The translations under genes and the position numbers were made by a program. 64,000 nt of DNA from an uncultured Collinsella sp. (lineage in GTDB: Bacteria > Actinomycetota > Coriobacteriia > Coriobacteriales > Coriobacteriaceae), in assembly GCA_959018755.1 (NCBI GenBank), contig CAUEMA010000002.1, forward strand, positions 176,348-240,347, written 5' to 3'. Numbering within the stretch: position 1 is the stretch's first letter; the number at the start of each line of letters is the position of its first letter. This document shows, in pieces, positions 1 to 7,772 of the stretch. Below the pieces are notes generated by a model, which had not been told where the DNA came from, made no database searches, and saw only the letters and a list, made by a program, of their open reading frames with translations.

Positions 1-587
1 CCCTGGCTGCCGATGTCCTGGCCTACGTTGAGAAGTGCTACAACATGAAGGCCGAGCGCCTGGGTGAGGACCTCATGCGCGAGCTCAACACCCAGGTCAT
101 GCTGCGCGTCATCGATACCCGCTGGATGAACTACCTGCAGGAGATGGACTACCTCAAGACCGGCATCGGACTGCGCGGCTTTGGTCAGCGCGACCCGCTG
201 GTCGAGTACAAGACCGAGGCTTATGGCGCGTTCCAGATGCTCGTCGACACCATGTACGAGGATTACCTGCGCACCGTCCTGCGCATCGAGATCAAGGCCG
301 CCCCGCAGGCCGTGGAGCACAAGGAGGACCCCGCGCTCGAGGGTGCGCGCTTCTCCGGCCCCGCCGACGTCGATGGCGACAACGGCAGCTCGGTGCTGCG
401 CAAGCAGGCACAGGTTCAGGCTCGTACGGCCGTCCAGGGAGGCCCGGCTGCTGTCAACAACGGCGGTAAGGTGACCACCTACCGCAAGTCCGAGAGCGAT
501 GACCCTTATGTCAACGTGGGCCGCAACGACCTTTGCCCCTGCGGCAGCGGCAAGAAGTTCAAGTACTGCCACGGCAGGAATCGTTAA
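1..587 (+). CDS. secA: Preprotein translocase ATPase SecA, C-terminal part (gene starts before the window)
   Basis: SecA is the cytosolic ATPase that drives preproteins through the SecYEG channel. Only the last ~195 residues are present, and the reading frame is open from base 3. The visible part is the helical scaffold region (RVIDTRWMNYLQEMDYLKTG and following helices) and a Pro/Ala/Glu-rich linker. It ends in the zinc-binding SEC-C motif CPCGSGKKFKYCHGR, which in SecA contacts SecB or ribosomes. The TAA stop overlaps the ATG of the release-factor gene (TAATG), so the two are probably translationally coupled. Family assignment is secure; the motor domains cannot be seen. Confidence 0.96.
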   Translation, partial: LAADVLAYVEKCYNMKAERLGEDLMRELNTQVMLRVIDTRWMNYLQEMDYLKTGIGLRGFGQRDPLVEYKTEAYGAFQMLVDTMYEDYLRTVLRIEIKAAPQAVEHKEDPALEGARFSGPADVDGDNGSSVLRKQAQVQARTAVQGGPAAVNNGGKVTTYRKSESDDPYVNVGRNDLCPCGSGKKFKYCHGRNR

Positions 588-1735
588 TGGCCGAGGCTTT
601 AGAGGTAACGCCCGCCGAGCTGGACGCGTTTGCGGACCGGCTCGGCGAGGTCGAGTCGTATCTTCATTTGGACGAGAAGCGCACGCGCGTGACTGAGCTC
701 GAGGCCAAAAGCGTGGCCCCCGGCTTTTGGGATGACGCCGACGCCGCTCGCGCCACCATGGAGGAGATCGCTCGCGCCAAGGAAGATATCGCTGCCGTGG
801 ATACCGCGCGCGGCGAGCTATCTGACGCCCGCGCGGCGCTGGAGCTTGCCGAGGAGATGGGCGACGACCCCGATGCCGCCGCATTGCGCGAGGAGGCTGC
901 CGCTACGGCAGAACGCCTGGCCCGCGCTATCGACGAGCTCGAGCTTTCGAGCTGGTTTACCGGTGAGTTCGATCACGGCGACGCGATTGTGACCATCAAG
1001 CCCGGACAGGGTGGCCTGGAGGCACAGGACTGGACCTTCATGCTCTTTAAGATGTACATGAAGTACTGCCAGCGTCGCGGCTGGAAGGTCACCATTAACG
1101 ACTGCCCCGCGGCCGAGGTCATCGGCATCGACCGTGCGACCTTTACCGTCGAGGGCAGGGACGCGTTTGGCATGCTGCGCGCCGAGGCCGGTGTGCACCG
1201 CCTGGTGCGCATTAGCCCCACCGATGACAAGAGGCGCCGCCAGACCACGTTTGCCGGCGTTGAGGTCATCCCCGTGCTGCCTGACGATATCGACATCGAG
1301 ATTAGTCCCGACGATATCCGCGTGGACGTGTATCACGCGAGCGGCCCGGGCGGCCAGGGCGTCAACACCACCGACTCCGCTGTGCGCGTGACGCATTTTC
1401 CCAGCGGTATCGTGGTCACGTGCCAAAACGAGCGCAGCCAGATTCAGAACAAGGCCGCGTGCATGCAGATTCTCAAGGCCCGTCTGTACGAGATCGAGCT
1501 CGAGAAGCGTGCCGAGGCGCTCGACGAGATTCGTGGACCCAAGACCACGATCGGTTTTGGTAACCAGATTCGCAGCTACGTGCTCTACCCGTATCAGATG
1601 GTCAAGGACCTGCGCTCGGGTGTGGAGACCAGCAACGTCGAGGCCGTTCTCGACGATGGCGATCTGGATCCGTTTGTGATCGGCTACCATCGCTGGGCAA
1701 CCGGCAACGCAGATGCGGAAGGCTCGGACGCCTAG
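587..1735 (+). CDS. prfB: Peptide chain release factor 2
   Basis: RF2 reads UGA and UAA stop codons and triggers peptide release from the ribosome. The protein is 382 residues. The ATG at 587 overlaps the secA stop. The catalytic GGQ lies at about residues 255-257 (SGPGGQGVNTTDSAVR). The frame runs straight through the region where many bacteria have the in-frame UGA and +1 frameshift (YLHLDEKRTRV), so that autoregulation is absent. The stop-codon recognition tripeptide, SPF in most RF2 proteins, reads SPT here at about residues 210-212 (VRISPTDDKRRRQTTF). The gene ends in TAG, which RF1 reads. Overall length and the FWDD N-terminal signature fit RF2 rather than RF1. Confidence 0.95.
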   Translation: MAEALEVTPAELDAFADRLGEVESYLHLDEKRTRVTELEAKSVAPGFWDDADAARATMEEIARAKEDIAAVDTARGELSDARAALELAEEMGDDPDAAALREEAAATAERLARAIDELELSSWFTGEFDHGDAIVTIKPGQGGLEAQDWTFMLFKMYMKYCQRRGWKVTINDCPAAEVIGIDRATFTVEGRDAFGMLRAEAGVHRLVRISPTDDKRRRQTTFAGVEVIPVLPDDIDIEISPDDIRVDVYHASGPGGQGVNTTDSAVRVTHFPSGIVVTCQNERSQIQNKAACMQILKARLYEIELEKRAEALDEIRGPKTTIGFGNQIRSYVLYPYQMVKDLRSGVETSNVEAVLDDGDLDPFVIGYHRWATGNADAEGSDA

Positions 1736-1827
1736 GCACATGGTTGGCTCTGGGTCGATGCAAGCACTTCGCAGGGGGTGGTATTTGCTCGGTGAATCGG
1801 TAGAATCGAATACAGCAAGAAGTTCAA

Positions 1828-1854
1828 AGCGCATCCGACGGGGTGCGCTTTTTT
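1828..1854 (+). terminator. Rho-independent terminator after prfB, just before the YitT gene
   Basis: A 9-bp stem (1828-1836 with 1841-1849, one G-U pair) with loop GACG is followed by six T. It lies only 13 bases before the YitT start. A -10-like TAGAAT at 1801-1806 sits upstream of the hairpin, so the structure could also attenuate transcription into the next gene. Confidence 0.8.
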
Positions 1855-1866
1855 GAGGGAGGCAGC

Positions 1867-2757
1867 ATGGCATATCGTCTGGACATCAAACGCATTCTTT
1901 CGCTGAACTTCTTTCACGATCTGCCCAAGATTATGCTGGGCTGCGCTCTGGCCGCTATCGCGACGGACCTGTTTTTGATCCCCAACGGCCTTGCCGCCGG
2001 CGGCGTTACGGGTCTCGCCACGATTATCCAGGCGGTCGGTGCGTCTCATGGCATCTCGCTTCCCGTCGGTATCCAGACCATCGTGATGAATGCCTTGCTG
2101 CTGCTGGTCGTTATGCGCGAGGGTGGCATGTTCTACGTGGTACAGACGGCGACGGGCTTTGTGCTGCTGGGCTTTTTCACCGACCTGTTCGCTCCGTTTG
2201 TGGCGCCGCTGGCGCATTCCGATCTGATGCTGCCCGCCATGTGGGGCGGCATTATCACGGGCATCGGCTACGGCATGGTGCTGCGTGCCGGTGCCAACAC
2301 TGGCGGCTCAGACACCATCGGTCAGATTATCTCGCGCAACACATCGCTGCCGGTTGGCTCGACCGTCATGGCGATCGATGTTGCCGTGTGCGCGCTGTCG
2401 GCCCCAGTCTTTTCGGTCGAAAACGCGCTGTATGCGGGCCTTTCGATGGTCGTTAGCGGCTACGTGATCGATGCCGTGGTCGACGGCGGCAACAGGCGCC
2501 GTATGGTGCTCATCATCTCGGACAAGTTTCCCGATATCGCGGCCGACATCATGTATGGCTTGGGTCGCGGCTGCACCAAGTTTAAGGCGACCGGCATGTA
2601 CTCGGGTGCCGAGAAGCCGGTGATCATGGTCATTGTGAGCCGTCGCGAGCTCAACACGCTCAAGACCATTGTGCGCGAGCGCGACCCGCGCGCCATCGTG
2701 ACCGTGGCCGACGTTACGGAAACCTTCGGCGAAGGTTTCAAGGACATTAACGCGTAG
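1867..2757 (+). CDS. YitT-family (DUF161/DUF2179) membrane protein
   Basis: This 296-residue protein has about five or six hydrophobic segments in its first ~200 residues, including MLGCALAAIATDLFLIPNGL and a Gly-rich GGSDTIGQIIS stretch. A soluble C-terminal domain follows (RRMVLIISDKFPDIAADIMY...). This is the arrangement of the YitT family, whose transport substrate is not established. The ATG at 1867 is chosen because GAGGGAGG lies just upstream; an in-frame ATG at 1843 falls within the terminator hairpin. The next gene is about 200 bp away, so it is probably a single-gene unit. Confidence 0.88.
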   Translation: MAYRLDIKRILSLNFFHDLPKIMLGCALAAIATDLFLIPNGLAAGGVTGLATIIQAVGASHGISLPVGIQTIVMNALLLLVVMREGGMFYVVQTATGFVLLGFFTDLFAPFVAPLAHSDLMLPAMWGGIITGIGYGMVLRAGANTGGSDTIGQIISRNTSLPVGSTVMAIDVAVCALSAPVFSVENALYAGLSMVVSGYVIDAVVDGGNRRRMVLIISDKFPDIAADIMYGLGRGCTKFKATGMYSGAEKPVIMVIVSRRELNTLKTIVRERDPRAIVTVADVTETFGEGFKDINA

Positions 2758-2964
2758 GGTCGACTGCGTTCCATCCAAAAGACGTTCACATTGATAAACC
2801 GTTTCATCAGCGGTTCTGCCTGCTCAATTGTTCAAATAATGATAAATACTCTGGTAAAGCTTCCAGTTTCCAGCATAATGAATGGCGTACGTGCATCGCG
2901 GCTGGGTTGGGACGACCTTCTGTGCCGTGCGCATTTTGTCTAAAGAGGATGAAAGGAAGGCACA

Positions 2965-3795
2965 ATGAGCGACGAAGAGCTCAAAAAGGTTGCCAACGAG
3001 GTAAGGAAGGGCATCGTCACCGGCGTGCACGCTGCCAAGTCCGGCCATCCGGGCGGTTCGCTCGGCGCTGCCGACATCATGACCTATCTGTACTTTGAGG
3101 AAATGAACGTCGACCCGGCCGACCCCCGCAAGGCCGACCGCGATCGCTTCGTGCTTTCCAAGGGCCACTGCGCGCCTGGTCTGTACGCCGTGCTCGCCGA
3201 GCGCGGGTTCTTCCCCAAGGAGGATCTCGAGACGCTGCGCCACATCGGCAGCCACCTGCAGGGTCACCCTAACATGAACGACACCCCGGGCGTCGACATG
3301 TCCACCGGTTCGCTCGGCCAGGGCATCTCCGCCGCCGTGGGCATGGCCGTTGCCGCCAAGCACTGGGGCGATGACTATCGCACCTACGCCCTGCTGGGCG
3401 ATGGCGAGAGTGAGGAGGGCCAGGTCTGGGAGGCCGCCATGTTTGCCGGCAACCAGCAGCTCGATAACCTCTGCGTGATCGTCGACCACAACGGCCTGCA
3501 GATCGACGGCCCCGTCGAGGAGGTCAACGACCCCATGCCGCTCGCCGACAAGTTCCGCGCCTTTAAGTTCCATGTGGTGGAGCTCGCCGACGGCAATGAT
3601 TTCGATCAGATCCGCGCCGCCTTTGCCGAGGCCCGCGCCACCAAGGGTCAGCCGACCGCCATTATCGCCGAGACCATGAAGGGCAAGGGCGTCTCCTTTA
3701 TGGAGAACCAGGTGGGTTGGCACGGTAAGGCCCCCAACGATGAACAGTTTGAGCAAGCCATGGCAGAGCTCACGGCCGCCGGAGAGGAGCTCTAG
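2965..3795 (+). CDS. Transketolase, N-terminal (thiamine-diphosphate binding) subunit
   Basis: Transketolase moves two-carbon ketol units between sugar phosphates in the non-oxidative pentose phosphate pathway. This 276-residue subunit carries the pyrophosphate-binding half. Visible landmarks are SGHPGGSLGAADIM near the start, SKGHCAPGLYA, STGSLGQGISAAVGMA, and the ThDP/Mg motif GDGESEEGQVWEAAMFA through VDHNGLQIDG. AGGAAGG precedes the ATG. The C-terminal half is the next gene, one base after the stop, so the enzyme works as a heteromer of the split type common in Firmicutes, archaea and Coriobacteriia. About 200 bp of non-coding sequence lie upstream, with no clear promoter. Confidence 0.95.
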   Translation: MSDEELKKVANEVRKGIVTGVHAAKSGHPGGSLGAADIMTYLYFEEMNVDPADPRKADRDRFVLSKGHCAPGLYAVLAERGFFPKEDLETLRHIGSHLQGHPNMNDTPGVDMSTGSLGQGISAAVGMAVAAKHWGDDYRTYALLGDGESEEGQVWEAAMFAGNQQLDNLCVIVDHNGLQIDGPVEEVNDPMPLADKFRAFKFHVVELADGNDFDQIRAAFAEARATKGQPTAIIAETMKGKGVSFMENQVGWHGKAPNDEQFEQAMAELTAAGEEL

Positions 3796-3796
3796 G

Positions 3797-4738
3797 ATGG
3801 CAGACGTCAAGAAAATCGCCACGCGCGTAAGCTACGGCGAGGCCCTCGTCGAGCTCGCCAACGAGCACGATGACTTTGTGGTCCTCGACGCCGACCTGGC
3901 CGCCGCCACGCAGACTGGCAAGTTCAAGGCAGCCTGCCCCGACCGCTTCTTCGATGTGGGCATTGCCGAGAGCAACCTGATGGGTGTTGCCGCCGGTATC
4001 GCAACCACCGGCCGTGTTGCCTTCGCGAGCAGCTTTGCCATGTTCGCCGCCGGCCGCGCCTTTGAGCAGGTCCGCAACTCCATTGGCTACCCGCACCTTA
4101 ACGTTAAGATCGGTGCCACGCACGCCGGTATCTCGGTGGGCGAGGACGGCGCCACGCACCAGTGCTGCGAGGATATCGCCCTGATGCGCGTTATCCCCGG
4201 CATGACCGTGATTGTTCCCGCCGACGATGTCGAGGCCCGCGCCGTGACGCGCGCCGCCTACGAGTGCGACGGCCCCGTGTATATGCGCTTCGCCCGTCTA
4301 GCCTCGCCGGTTATCAACGACCCCGAGACCTACAAGTTCGAGGTAGGCAAAGGCATCGTGATGCGCGAGGGCACCGACGTCACCATCATCGCCTGCGGTC
4401 TGATGGTCGGCGAGGCCCTTGAGGCCGCTGAGCAGCTTGCCGCCGAGGGCATCGATGCCGAGGTCATCAACATGCACACCATCAAGCCCATCGATACCGA
4501 CCTGATCGTTAAGAGCGCCACCAAGACCGGCCACGTCGTGACCGTCGAGGAGCACTCCGTGATCGGTGGCCTGGGCAGCGCCGTCGCCGATGTCCTGTGC
4601 GAGCAGTGCCCGACGCCGCTCAAGAAGATCGGTGTCAACGATACCTTCGGCGAGTCCGGCCCGGGTGCCGAGCTCCTGCACAAGTACGGTCTGGACGCCG
4701 CGAACATCGTGGCGACCACCAAGGAGTTCTTGGCCTAA
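3797..4738 (+). CDS. Transketolase, C-terminal subunit
   Basis: This 313-residue protein carries the pyrimidine-binding domain and the C-terminal transketolase domain. Landmarks are FDVGIAESNLMGVAAGIA (with the glutamate that activates ThDP), GATHAGISVGEDGATHQ, and a C-terminal domain with GLMVGEALEAAEQLAAEG and VEEHSVIGGLGSAVADVL. The ATG at 3797 is one base after the stop of the N-terminal subunit, with a ribosome site inside the upstream gene. The pair forms a short operon closed by a strong terminator. The C-terminal half resembles DXS and pyruvate dehydrogenase beta, but pairing with the N subunit makes transketolase the best reading. Confidence 0.94.
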   Translation: MADVKKIATRVSYGEALVELANEHDDFVVLDADLAAATQTGKFKAACPDRFFDVGIAESNLMGVAAGIATTGRVAFASSFAMFAAGRAFEQVRNSIGYPHLNVKIGATHAGISVGEDGATHQCCEDIALMRVIPGMTVIVPADDVEARAVTRAAYECDGPVYMRFARLASPVINDPETYKFEVGKGIVMREGTDVTIIACGLMVGEALEAAEQLAAEGIDAEVINMHTIKPIDTDLIVKSATKTGHVVTVEEHSVIGGLGSAVADVLCEQCPTPLKKIGVNDTFGESGPGAELLHKYGLDAANIVATTKEFLA

Positions 4739-4791
4739 GACGTTTTGCTTTGGCCTTACCTTGAGATCCACTCCCGCATTGGGCAATAAAT

Positions 4792-4836
4792 AAGCCGGGG
4801 TGCCTTCCATGTGGAGGCACCCCGGCTTTGTGTTTG
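4792..4836. terminator. Bidirectional terminator between convergent genes
   Basis: A 13-bp perfect stem (4792-4804 with 4816-4828) is followed on the plus strand by TTTGTGTTT and on the minus strand by TTATTTATT. It closes the transketolase operon and the convergent zinc-ribbon gene. Confidence 0.88.
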
Positions 4837-4852
4837 GGTGGCAGGGAGGAAG

Positions 4853-6136
4853 CTAGAGGAGCTTTAGACTTGGTGTCAGCGCGTCTTGCATGGCCTTGTC
4901 CTGCTGTGCCAACCCATCGCTATAGTGGCTATCTTCTGATGCGAGGAAGTCCGAGAGGATTTTGCTGTATGAGACTGTGCCAAGGCTCTGTAGATCCGTG
5001 AGCTCGGTCGCCTCCTCTTCTGATACGCTATCGGAATAATGGCTACTGCCAAAATATTTTTTACTGTGAGCCTCATCTGCGGCGACATAAGACCAACTAG
5101 TTCGACCGAGTCGAACGAAGAAGTTGTCACTTAACGGCACTATCTTAATTGCGCCGCCGGCAACGTCCCCCATATTGCGATCGGGGTTAGCAGACCCGAT
5201 GAGCGCGATGACAACTCTACTGGGGTAGAGCTTTGATCGGACGGTGATCGTGTCTCCGTCGACTTCCACTGTCACCCTGCCATCCCAGTACTCGGGCAGG
5301 TCGACGCTAAAGGTTTGGGCCTCGATGTGGCGTGCGGCGGCTTTGCGCTGTTCCTCGGCCTGGCGCGCCGCCTCCTCTTCGGCGGCTTTCTTGGCCGCGA
5401 CGGCGGTGTCGCGGCGGTTCGTTGCGGCGTGTTGCAGTGCATCGACATTGGGCGCGTCCTTGCCCTTGTATGCCATGGCGAGTGTCACGGCGTCGTTGAT
5501 CTCGTCGTCGGTCACGTCAGCGGCATCGATGGGCGTAAAGTCCAAAACCGAATCCTGCTCGGCGAGTTCTGCCAAGTCGATCTTCTCGCCCTTAGCAAAA
5601 GCGTCGTCGATCGTGAGCTTGGCCTTTGTGCAAGGCACCTGGTAGATGGTGCCATCGGCGGCGATAGGGGAGCCTGCCGCCTTGAGCGTGTACTTGCCCT
5701 GGATAAGCTTGATGCCCGAGCCGTCGGAAGCGACATATTCGACCTTGTCGACCTTCTTTCCGTCGACCGTCTTGCCCTCTACACGCACCGGCACACGCGA
5801 GGCGCCGTTATCGGTGTCCCACCCTTCAGCCTTTACACTCACCACGAGCGCATGCTTGGAATGCGCCGACTCATACTGCTCCTGCTCCTGAACATGCTGC
5901 TGATACAGGTGATACGCCAGCCCACCGCCCCCGCCAACAACGATTACCACAGCGCAGACGATAGCGATCACGACGCCTTTCTTGGGTTTCTTACCGGGAG
6001 CGGACGAACCCACTGGTGCCGGTGCAACCGCAGATTCGGCTACGGGCATAGTCTGTGCCCCATCAAGCGCAGCCCCGCATCCCACGCAAAACCGTGCACC
6101 ATCAGCAAGCTCAGCACCACAATACGGACAAACCAT
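4853..6136 (-). CDS. Zinc-ribbon, single-pass membrane protein of unknown function
   Basis: This 427-residue protein begins with a double-CxxC zinc ribbon (CPYCGAELADGARFCVGCG). A Pro/Ala linker and one transmembrane helix follow at about residues 45-70 (VVIAIVCAVVIVVGGGGGLA). Next come a coiled, charged region with an Ala/Glu-rich stretch (AAKKAAEEEAARQAEEQRKAA) and a C-terminal domain rich in beta-type segments (FSVDLPEYWDGRVTVEVDGD). The start at 6136 has GGAGG eight bases upstream. Such proteins are frequent in Coriobacteriia and other Gram-positives, and are likely anchored with the C-terminus outside. Function is unknown. Confidence 0.8.
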   Translation of the reverse strand: MVCPYCGAELADGARFCVGCGAALDGAQTMPVAESAVAPAPVGSSAPGKKPKKGVVIAIVCAVVIVVGGGGGLAYHLYQQHVQEQEQYESAHSKHALVVSVKAEGWDTDNGASRVPVRVEGKTVDGKKVDKVEYVASDGSGIKLIQGKYTLKAAGSPIAADGTIYQVPCTKAKLTIDDAFAKGEKIDLAELAEQDSVLDFTPIDAADVTDDEINDAVTLAMAYKGKDAPNVDALQHAATNRRDTAVAAKKAAEEEAARQAEEQRKAAARHIEAQTFSVDLPEYWDGRVTVEVDGDTITVRSKLYPSRVVIALIGSANPDRNMGDVAGGAIKIVPLSDNFFVRLGRTSWSYVAADEAHSKKYFGSSHYSDSVSEEEATELTDLQSLGTVSYSKILSDFLASEDSHYSDGLAQQDKAMQDALTPSLKLL

Positions 6137-6226
6137 ACCAACCTCCAGCAAGCCTAGAACCATCCATCTAACTCAACTGTAAAGCGAAAACCCAAACCCA
6201 AGTTGCGCAACAATGAGCCCCAACAT

Positions 6227-6295
6227 AAGTTGCGGTGAAATAGGGACTGATGAGGGCTTTTAACTGCTAAAACAGTCCCTATTTCACCGCAACTT
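6227..6295. repeat. Palindromic element F2, copy 1
   Basis: Two perfect 23-bp inverted arms (6227-6249 and 6273-6295; left arm begins AAGTTGCGGTGAAATAGGG) flank a 23-nt centre. Five copies occur in the window (6227, 33526, 47319, 48845, 59973), all with a centre of exactly 23 nt. It lies in the divergent gap between the zinc-ribbon gene and ftsE. Confidence 0.93.
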
Positions 6296-6320
6296 CTAAA
6301 GAGGCCCCATAGTAGCCGCA

Positions 6321-6448
6321 GGCCGGGCACAGGGTTACCTCCCAAATCTTTCCGCAGCGCAGGCCGGCGTTTGTCCGCAGCTCCGCAGGAGCAGGACAAA
6401 TGCCGGCCATGCGCGAGGACGATTTGGGAGGTAACCCTGTGCCCGGCC
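6321..6448. repeat. 128-bp long inverted repeat upstream of ftsE
   Basis: Perfect 28-bp outer arms (6321-6348 and 6421-6448; left arm begins GGCCGGGCACAGGGTTACCT) enclose a second, imperfect palindrome. Its arms read GGCCGGCGTTTGTCC and GGACAAATGCCGGCC around a GCTCC/GGAGC tip. The whole block can fold into one long hairpin or cruciform. It has no SRP-RNA or RNase P signature. It may be a transcribed structured RNA, a miniature mobile element or a topological barrier. Confidence 0.85.
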
Positions 6449-6475
6449 GGACAGATCCCAAAGCCGCCATGCTTC

Positions 6476-6506
6476 TTATGTGCAGCAAAGGCAATCCTGC
6501 TAAAAT
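6476..6506 (+). promoter_or_regulatory. Candidate ftsE promoter
   Basis: A -10-like TAAAAT at 6501-6506 has a weak TTATGT 19 bases upstream at 6476-6481. It is the only reasonable promoter match between the long inverted repeat and the ftsE start. The spacing is longer than the optimum of 17. Confidence 0.35.
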
Positions 6507-6551
6507 ACAAAGCGCTCATGTAGTTTAAACGCACGACGATAAGGAGCACCA

Positions 6552-7772
6552 GTGGGTAACCACTTCCGTACCTCCGGTGCGGGCGATGATGCCCCCAAGA
6601 CGCAGCCGAGCGTCGCGGGCAGTCGTTTCGCCACTCCGGATTCAGAGGATCAGCTGTTTAGCCCGATCCCCGCACAGCCGGCAGATCAGGCACAGCCGGC
6701 GGCAGATCCCTTTGCCTACAACCCCAACAACGATGTTGCGCTTTCCGGCACGGCTGGCTTTGAGCCCGTTCAGACGGTGATCGCTCGCGTGGCTCAGCCT
6801 CAGATGAGCGCCGCCACGCCGCAGCCTACTATGGCCGGCATCCCCGACCCCATGGCCCCTGCGGCTCCCGCGCCGCAGCCCGCGCAGTCCGGTCTTTTTG
6901 CCGGCATTCCCGACCCCACGCAGCCTGCGGCTCCCGTGGTCGAGCGCGATCAGGCCGCCGAGGTCGCAAGCCTCGACAACGCGCTCAACAACCCCGACTT
7001 CACGTCGGTGTTTGCGCCCATCGACCCGCAGGCCAGCCGCAAAAAGATGGCCAAGCAGGCCGGTGTCGAGCCCGTCATCCTTATGGAGCACGTCACCAAG
7101 ATCTATCCGGCGCAGCCCAACAAGCCTGCACTCGACGACATCAACATCGAGATCTATCCGGGCGAGTTCGTCTTTTTGGTCGGTCACTCCGGCTCGGGTA
7201 AGACCACGCTGCTGTCGACGCTCAACCGCGACGTCAAGCCCACAAGCGGTCGCATTTTGGTCGCCGGCCAGGATCTCATGAAGATCAAGAACCGCAAGGT
7301 TCCGTTCCTGCGTCGTCAGATTGGCGCCGTGTTCCAGGACTTTAAGCTCCTGCCGCAAAAGACCGCCTACGAAAACGTGGCGTTTGCTTTACAGTGCATC
7401 GGCAAGCCCAAGGGCGTCATTCGCAGCCAGGTGCCCGAGGTGCTGCGTCTGGTCGGTCTGGCCGACCAGATGGACTCGCTGCCCGATCAGCTTTCCGGTG
7501 GCGAGCAGCAGCGCGTGGCCGTTGCCCGCGCTATGGTCAACCGCCCGCCGCTGCTGATTTGCGACGAGCCCACGGGCAACCTCGACCCGGCGATTTCGCT
7601 GGGCATCATGAAGCTGCTCGAGCGCATTAACCGCACCGGTACCACCGTGATCGTCGCTACGCACGACCGCGAGATGGTCGATAGCATGCACCGTCGCGTG
7701 ATCGCCCTCGAGGGCGGCCACGTAATCCGCGACCAGGAGAGGGGAGGTTACGGCAACTATGGCACCAACTAA
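6552..7772 (+). CDS. ftsE: Cell-division ABC ATPase FtsE with a long N-terminal extension
   Basis: FtsE is the cytosolic ATPase that, with FtsX, activates peptidoglycan hydrolases at the septum. The ABC domain starts near residue 172 (VILMEHVTKIYP). It carries Walker A GHSGSGKTT, the Q-loop FQDFKLLPQ, signature LSGGEQQRV, Walker B LLICDEPTGNLDP and the H-loop THD. The ~171 residues before it are Pro/Ala/Gln-rich and appear disordered, with a duplicated AGIPDP...PAAP motif; typical FtsE is ~230 residues in total. The start is GTG at 6552 with AAGGAG five bases upstream, and no internal start has a better site. The last 14 bases overlap ftsX. Confidence 0.94.
   Translation: MGNHFRTSGAGDDAPKTQPSVAGSRFATPDSEDQLFSPIPAQPADQAQPAADPFAYNPNNDVALSGTAGFEPVQTVIARVAQPQMSAATPQPTMAGIPDPMAPAAPAPQPAQSGLFAGIPDPTQPAAPVVERDQAAEVASLDNALNNPDFTSVFAPIDPQASRKKMAKQAGVEPVILMEHVTKIYPAQPNKPALDDINIEIYPGEFVFLVGHSGSGKTTLLSTLNRDVKPTSGRILVAGQDLMKIKNRKVPFLRRQIGAVFQDFKLLPQKTAYENVAFALQCIGKPKGVIRSQVPEVLRLVGLADQMDSLPDQLSGGEQQRVAVARAMVNRPPLLICDEPTGNLDPAISLGIMKLLERINRTGTTVIVATHDREMVDSMHRRVIALEGGHVIRDQERGGYGNYGTN

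Noticed and set aside
587..720. Programmed +1 frameshift in prfB
   Set aside because: The frame is continuous from the ATG at 587, with no in-frame TGA after a shift-prone CTT.
6321..6448. SRP RNA, 6S RNA or RNase P RNA as explanation of the long inverted repeat
   Set aside because: The conserved GGAAGGAAGCAGCC-type SRP loop and RNase P motifs are absent, and the arms are more perfect than 6S RNA stems usually are.
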